Assembly: GCA_964372145.1 (NCBI GenBank)
Contig: CAYJPM010000007.1
Coordinates: 1-28,424, forward strand
Direction of reading: 5' to 3'
DNA length: 28,424 nt
Source of the DNA: CAKOSP01 sp964372145
GTDB lineage: Bacteria; Bacillota_I; Bacilli_A; RF39; UBA660
Shown: positions 24,749 to 28,424 of the stretch, piece by piece
Numbering within the stretch: position 1 is the stretch's first letter
Layout of the letters: each line of letters starts with the position of its first letter
Notes under the pieces: generated by a model
Told to the model about the DNA's origin: nothing
The model's input: only the letters and a program-made list of their open reading frames with translations
Database searches by the model: none
Position numbers and translations under genes: made by a program

Positions 24749-25288
24749 TTAACACTTAAAATCTTCAATACTGGCTATGTTTTCATATTTTCCGATATAT
24801 GATAAAGATATATCATCTGTTATATTATTATTATCTTTATTTTTATTTTGATCATTTGTGTTATATATTGGTATATTTATATTTAATAAAATATTATTGT
24901 TGTCTATTACTGAATAACATATTTTTGTATCTGCGTAGCCTATTGTTGAATCAATCATTTCCCATTTGGTTGTTATGGAATATTTATCAGTGAATGTAAA
25001 TTCTTTATCTGTTAATCTTATGGATGAAGTACCTGATGTATGTCGGAAGTTTATTTGACTATAGTCACTTGAAAATGTAACTTCATATAAATCTGAATCA
25101 CTCAAGTTATCTTGAATATATTTTATAATTTCGTATCTATTAGCTTGATTATTTATAGCAAAATTATTATTAGTTAGTTCATTATTGATATCTACTAATA
25201 AACTATATAAAAATATTATAACTATAGATATTAATGACATAGTTATTATTAGTTCCAAAATAGTTAAACCCTTTTTATTCAAACTCAT
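24749..25288 (-). CDS. Type IV pilin / pseudopilin-like protein with canonical leader
   Basis: This 179-residue protein begins MSLNKKGLTILELIITMSLI, a textbook class III leader: a short basic N-terminus, Gly, then LTILE with Glu at position 5, followed by a hydrophobic helix and an acidic C-terminal domain with one beta-rich segment. It resembles PilW/GspJ- or ComG-type minor pilins. It contains two cysteines. It is the first gene of the pilin operon and has a good promoter upstream. The prepilin peptidase, assembly ATPase and platform protein needed for export are not in this window. The start follows AGGAAGATAAAAATG. Confidence 0.8.
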   Translation of the reverse strand: MSLNKKGLTILELIITMSLISIVIIFLYSLLVDINNELTNNNFAINNQANRYEIIKYIQDNLSDSDLYEVTFSSDYSQINFRHTSGTSSIRLTDKEFTFTDKYSITTKWEMIDSTIGYADTKICYSVIDNNNILLNINIPIYNTNDQNKNKDNNNITDDISLSYIGKYENIASIEDFKC

Positions 25289-25311
25289 TTTTATCTTCCT
25301 ATCATAATATA

Positions 25312-25340
25312 AGTATAAACTATTTGTTTTTTATTATCAA
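25312..25340 (-). promoter_or_regulatory. Sigma-A promoter of the pilin operon
   Basis: The minus strand reads TTGATA (25340-25335), 17 bases, TATACT (25317-25312), about 24 bases before the ATG at 25288. It starts right after the T-run of the terminator at 25343-25367. Confidence 0.75.
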
Positions 25341-25342
25341 TA

Positions 25343-25367
25343 AAAAACTAGTTTTTAACTAGTTTTT
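25343..25367. terminator. Bidirectional terminator upstream of the pilin operon
   Basis: A perfect 11-bp inverted repeat AAAAACTAGTT / AACTAGTTTTT (25343-25353 and 25357-25367) with a TTT loop. It probably ends the spoVID-ysxE transcript coming from the right, about 190 bases after ysxE. Confidence 0.75.
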
Positions 25368-25394
25368 ACATTATTTTATATTTAACATATGATA
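25368..25394 (+). promoter_or_regulatory. Possible sigma-K-type promoter of the small membrane protein
   Basis: The plus strand reads AC (25368-25369), 16 bases, CATATGATA (25386-25394), which fits the sigma-K consensus AC - 16/17 - CATANNNTA. In such AT-rich DNA this could arise by chance, so it is only a candidate. Confidence 0.3.
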
Positions 25395-25408
25395 TTGTAG
25401 GTGATCTT

Positions 25409-25576
25409 ATGTTTAGACCAGGTTTTGCAATATTCATGATATTTATATTAGTTTTTTTGATATTTTATCAATGTTTAATTACATTAATATTTCCATTTAG
25501 ATTTAATATAGCAATATTAATGTTTGAAATACTACTTTTATTTTTCTTCTTGTTTAGAATAATATGGCGATGTTAG
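25409..25576 (+). CDS. Small hydrophobic membrane protein (55 residues)
   Basis: This is a short ORF filling the gap between the pilin operon and ysxE. It begins MFRPGFAIFMIFILVFLIFY and has two predicted membrane helices (about 6-30 and 34-52) joined by PFRFN, with a basic end IIWRC. A ribosome binding site GTAGGTGATCTTATG precedes the ATG. Its 3' end overlaps the ysxE 3' end by 23 bases in convergent orientation. A sigma-K-like promoter and its place beside spore-coat genes suggest a late mother-cell sporulation protein, but that is inference. AT-rich DNA readily gives hydrophobic ORFs, so the gene is uncertain. Confidence 0.5.
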   Translation: MFRPGFAIFMIFILVFLIFYQCLITLIFPFRFNIAILMFEILLLFFFLFRIIWRC

Positions 25577-26387
25577 TTTCTCTGTTTTGTATATATAATC
25601 CAATATTTTTCTGATATTCAAATATATTAATATCAAATACAATTTTAGGCGGTATTGATATTAATATAAATAGTAGTTTTTTTTCATTTTCATATAATGG
25701 AAACTTTTCTAAATACTTATCTAGTATTGGTTTAAAATTATCATTCATATATTCATTTTTATATAATTTTATTATATCCAGTATTGGCATATCTATTAAA
25801 TATTTTTCCCAACTTATCAATGTTTCTTTTTCTGATTTTAAATAGTGTTCTAATTTTAAATCATTATGTACTACACATACTCTGAATTTTGTTTCTTTTT
25901 TCACTTTATCATACCATACACTTAATTCTTTATCACAAAATACTAATGCACTATTTATTTTATAAAAATTTTTTATAAATAAATATTCATCTGGAGACAT
26001 ATATACTTTTTTAAATACTTTATTATATAAATTATTATAATAATTTTGCAAATATATAATATTCGATTCTATTTTGTCGTATATTTCTTTGAATTTATCT
26101 TCGCTTACTTCTTTATAATAAGAAGTTTTATGGTGTAAATTAGCTAATAGATTTATCATATCTTCTAACTTTTGTTCTTTTGGTATTTCAAAATCTTCAA
26201 CAAATTCATAATAATTCTCTTTCTCTGAGTAACTTATTAATTCAGGGAAATTATAAAAATTTCTGCTTTTTAAATAGTTGTTCAAACCTTGTATGTTAAT
26301 ATTGTTGTCTTTTTCTTTAATTATATATTTTTCTTTTTCATTTTCAACTATTTTTATTTTACCTTTAATAGTATATTTATTACTCAT
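25554..26387 (-). CDS. ysxE: YsxE-like spore coat-associated protein (CotS/YutH kinase-like fold)
   Basis: The 277-residue soluble protein has the layout of aminoglycoside-phosphotransferase-like coat proteins. The catalytic-loop equivalent VVHNDLKLEHYLKSEKE lies near residue 170, followed by LISWEKYLIDMPILDI, the position of the usual DxD-type metal site. As in other CotS/YutH/YsxE proteins the full set of kinase residues is not present, so activity is doubtful. It overlaps spoVID by eight bases; spoVID-ysxE adjacency is the Bacillus arrangement and is the best evidence for the name. The B. subtilis protein is somewhat longer (about 340 residues). Expected to act in the mother cell during coat assembly. 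Confidence 0.75.
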   Translation of the reverse strand: MSNKYTIKGKIKIVENEKEKYIIKEKDNNINIQGLNNYLKSRNFYNFPELISYSEKENYYEFVEDFEIPKEQKLEDMINLLANLHHKTSYYKEVSEDKFKEIYDKIESNIIYLQNYYNNLYNKVFKKVYMSPDEYLFIKNFYKINSALVFCDKELSVWYDKVKKETKFRVCVVHNDLKLEHYLKSEKETLISWEKYLIDMPILDIIKLYKNEYMNDNFKPILDKYLEKFPLYENEKKLLFILISIPPKIVFDINIFEYQKNIGLYIQNRETNIAILF

Positions 26388-27051
26388 CTTCTGGTATTAG
26401 CACTTTGTCTCCAGGAATAAATTTAATATTCATATTATATTCAATTAACTTTGCTTCTAATATATTATAGTCTTTACTTATCTTTTCAGCTGTTTCACCC
26501 TCTTTTACTTGATGAATTCGATATGTAATAAATGTTTCTTCATTATTTGCAGACATATTTAATATCATATTTTTATTTTCTTCTTCTAATAAATTGTCTC
26601 TTTCCATTAATATCTCCTCATTAACTGTTTTTTCTTTGTTTTCTACATCTTCACTTAACAATGATAGTTCTTCGATTTTTACTTCTCTAATCGTTTCTGG
26701 TTCTTTTTCAAATATTTCTTCTTTTTCTTCGATTTCATCTGCAGTAATTATGTAATTAATATTTATTCTTAAATCCATTGGTTTTATTATTTCATAAGTG
26801 AAGTTGTCTATAGAAAACTTCAGTGTGTTTATATCAACTTTATTATCAATGTTTAGATTGAACGGCAATATATAATTAAAGTTTTCTTCATTAACGCTTA
26901 ACTCATGTGTTTTATAAGTTCCAGATATTATAAAATCACCTAATATAGCATTATCATTAACATTATAATTATGTTCAAGCGATATACTGGTAACTTCTCC
27001 AATGTTTGATTTAAAATCTATGTCTTTTGTAAATGGCACTATACAGTTCAT
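26380..27051 (-). CDS. spoVID: SpoVID-like spore coat morphogenetic protein with LysM domain
   Basis: The 223-residue protein has an N-terminal beta-rich domain (about 1-105) with the pattern of SpoVID: ISGTYKTHELSVNEENFNYI, then LPFNLNIDNKV and FTYEIIKPMDL. An acidic, Glu-rich linker follows (about 108-170), then a C-terminal LysM domain (about 178-221, from TYRIHQVKEGETAEKIS to GDKVLIPED). SpoVID drives encasement of the spore by coat proteins and binds SafA; LysM binds peptidoglycan or lipid II. The Bacillus protein has a much longer linker, so this is a compact version. The ribosome binding site is strong (CTAGGAGGAATTTTATG). CATAATAT about 28 bases upstream of the ATG faintly resembles a sigma-E -10. 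Confidence 0.85.
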   Translation of the reverse strand: MNCIVPFTKDIDFKSNIGEVTSISLEHNYNVNDNAILGDFIISGTYKTHELSVNEENFNYILPFNLNIDNKVDINTLKFSIDNFTYEIIKPMDLRININYIITADEIEEKEEIFEKEPETIREVKIEELSLLSEDVENKEKTVNEEILMERDNLLEEENKNMILNMSANNEETFITYRIHQVKEGETAEKISKDYNILEAKLIEYNMNIKFIPGDKVLIPEDE

Positions 27052-27083
27052 AAAATTCCTCCTAGAAAATATTATGTTGCAAT

Positions 27084-27108
27084 AAAAAAAATAGTACTAA
27101 TACTATTT
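27084..27108 (-). terminator. Terminator of murF
   Basis: An 8-bp stem AAATAGTA / TACTATTT (27089-27096 and 27101-27108) with a 4-base loop is followed on the minus strand by T-rich sequence to 27084. It overlaps the murF stop codon (27109-27107), so spoVID probably has its own promoter. Confidence 0.75.
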
Positions 27109-28424
27109 ATATTTTATTTACTATATCTATATAGTTACATGATGCGCTAGCTTTTATTAAAATAGTGTCATCATTTTTCTTTATTTTATTTATTAATTCA
27201 ATTACTTCATCGTTATTATTTAAATGATAACTATTAGTTTCATTAAATCCGTTTTCGATTGCTTTTTTATTTATATTTTCTGTATATTCGCCAGATGTGA
27301 TTAGTATATCTATATTATTTTTTACTATTTCTTCACCTAAATCAGAATGAATTTTATCAGATAAATTTCCTAATTCTTTCATAGTACCAAGTACTGCTAT
27401 TTTTCTTGTTTCAAATTCATTTAAATATTTCAAACTATATCTCATTGCTTCAAAATTTGCATTGTAAGCATCATTTATTATAGTTATACCATCTCTTTTT
27501 ATAACATCCATACGGTTATTACTTAGTTTAACTTCTTTTAAACCTTTAATTACTGATTTATCACTTACATTAAATATATTGGCACTAATGATTGCAGGCA
27601 TAGAATTAAGTGCGTAATGTTCTCCTGATATCGATGTTTCATATTTAATACTATTAGTTTCAAAAATACTAGAATATTCATTTATATCTATTATATTAAT
27701 GTTATAATCGCTATCATTTACTATTCCATAAGTGATAATATTATAATTTTCTTGATTTTCTTTTGCCCATTTATTTAATAAATCATTATCATTGTTAATT
27801 ATTACAGTGCCGTTAGTTTGCAAACCATCTAGTATTTCTAGTTTTGCTTTTAAAATATTTTCTCTAGATCCTAAATTTCCTATGTGAGCTGTTCCTACAT
27901 TAGTTATCACAGCAATAGATGGTTTTGCTATTTTTGATAATAAACTTATTTCACCTAAATGATTCATACCCATTTCTATTACAGCAATTTTTTCGTCTTT
28001 AATTGCTAAAATTGATAATGGTAATCCAATTGAATTATTTTTATTTCCAGGTGTTTTAAAAGTATTTATTTCTTGATTTAACACACTATACATAATATCT
28101 TTAGTACTTGTTTTCCCAGCTGAACCTGTTATTGCGATTACTGGTATATCTAATTTACTTCTTTTATATGCTGCTAAATCTTCTAACGCTTTATAAGTAT
28201 CTTTTACTACAATAACTGTTTTGTTATTTTCTTCTAAATATTTTATATCTTCTTCACTTAATTCAGCAGACTCAATAATTGCGCATACACTTCCAGCTTC
28301 TAGACATTTTTTATAATATTTATTTCCATCATAGTTTGGTCCTTTTAGACCAATGAAACAACTATTGCTTTTTATTTCTCTTGAATCTATTATAAAATCT
28401 TCTACATCTAAATTCATTTTATTA
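27107..28424 (-). CDS. murF: UDP-N-acetylmuramoyl-tripeptide-D-alanyl-D-alanine ligase (5' end probably outside the window)
   Basis: MurF adds D-Ala-D-Ala to the muramyl tripeptide, the last cytoplasmic step of the UDP-MurNAc-pentapeptide. The Mur ligase domains are clear: DSREIKSNSCFIGLKGPNYDG at the N-terminal substrate domain (abridged), ATP loop ITGSAGKTSTKD near residue 96, TPGNKNNSIGLPLS near 118, EMGMNHLGEI near 146, and TNVGTAHIG near 168; the C-terminal domain runs from about 310. The first available ATG is at 28417, but family members usually have about 20 more residues before the DSR motif, and the frame stays open to the window edge. The real start is therefore probably outside. 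The gene ends in its own terminator. Confidence 0.93.
   Translation of the reverse strand, partial: NKMNLDVEDFIIDSREIKSNSCFIGLKGPNYDGNKYYKKCLEAGSVCAIIESAELSEEDIKYLEENNKTVIVVKDTYKALEDLAAYKRSKLDIPVIAITGSAGKTSTKDIMYSVLNQEINTFKTPGNKNNSIGLPLSILAIKDEKIAVIEMGMNHLGEISLLSKIAKPSIAVITNVGTAHIGNLGSRENILKAKLEILDGLQTNGTVIINNDNDLLNKWAKENQENYNIITYGIVNDSDYNINIIDINEYSSIFETNSIKYETSISGEHYALNSMPAIISANIFNVSDKSVIKGLKEVKLSNNRMDVIKRDGITIINDAYNANFEAMRYSLKYLNEFETRKIAVLGTMKELGNLSDKIHSDLGEEIVKNNIDILITSGEYTENINKKAIENGFNETNSYHLNNNDEVIELINKIKKNDDTILIKASASCNYIDIVNKI

Noticed and set aside
25483..25521. Inverted repeat ATTAATATT / AATATTAAT as a ysxE terminator
   Set aside because: It has a loop of about 20 bases and no T-run, and lies inside the small membrane-protein ORF; the hairpin at 25343-25367 is much better.
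1..28424. Mollicute-type genetic code (TGA = Trp)
   Set aside because: Conserved tryptophans are encoded by TGG, and TGA ends gatB, rel and a pilin-like gene at the expected lengths.
1..28424. CRISPR arrays, tRNA or rRNA genes, insertion sequences, prophage
   Set aside because: I saw no regular spaced repeats, cloverleaf sequences, transposase or integrase motifs, or phage genes. This was by eye; a tRNA scan would be decisive.

Overview
The window reads as chromosome of a very AT-rich, low-GC Gram-positive bacterium, most likely an uncultured, genome-reduced member of the Bacilli. The evidence is T-box leaders, Gram-positive ribosome binding sites (AGGAGG/AAAGG), GatCAB, and gene neighbourhoods I recall from Bacillus subtilis: ComN next to SpoVB, YlbL next to YlbJ, SpoVID next to YsxE. 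TGG encodes Trp, and TAA, TGA and TAG all end genes, so the code is standard. SpoVB, YlbJ, SpoVID and YsxE homologues imply endospore formation, though several are shorter than their Bacillus counterparts. I saw no rRNA, tRNA, CRISPR, phage or insertion sequence.

Layout. (1) 1-963, minus: a HerA/DUF87 ATPase broken by an in-frame TAA. (2) 1030-3013, minus: a small unknown gene and two tandem paralogous two-pass membrane proteins, each with its own promoter. (3) 3062-9651, minus: a translation operon hisS - unknown - asnS - gatC - gatA - gatB behind a T-box leader. (4) 9648-12885, minus: two unknown genes and aspS, which has its own Asp-specific T-box. (5) 12887-15694, minus: comN - rel - dtd, a compact stringent-response and tRNA-quality operon. 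(6) 15775-17070, plus: spoVB, divergent from comN, with a perfect inverted repeat between them. (7) 17079-18449, minus: a large secreted or anchored surface protein. (8) 18521-22092, minus: ylbL-mutS, divergent from ylbJ (22134-23030, plus). (9) 23031-25288, minus: three pilin-like genes; two are paralogues with near-identical N-terminal halves and unrelated cysteine-rich C-termini. (10) 25409-25576, plus: a 55-residue membrane protein not previously called. (11) 25554-28424, minus: murF, spoVID, ysxE.

How the genes work together. Regions 3-5 form a translation-fidelity and amino-acid-starvation block: aminoacyl-tRNA synthetases, amidotransferase, D-aminoacyl-tRNA deacylase and (p)ppGpp synthetase. 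Regions 6, 8 and 11 hold sporulation and envelope genes. Regions 7 and 9 encode exported surface structures.

Most interesting points: the T-box before hisS looks tuned to tRNA-Asn rather than tRNA-His; the Rel protein has lost its hydrolase motif; the pseudopilin operon seems built by swapping C-terminal domains; and a small convergent membrane-protein gene has a possible sigma-K-type promoter. All functional calls come from reading motifs by eye; no database search was run.
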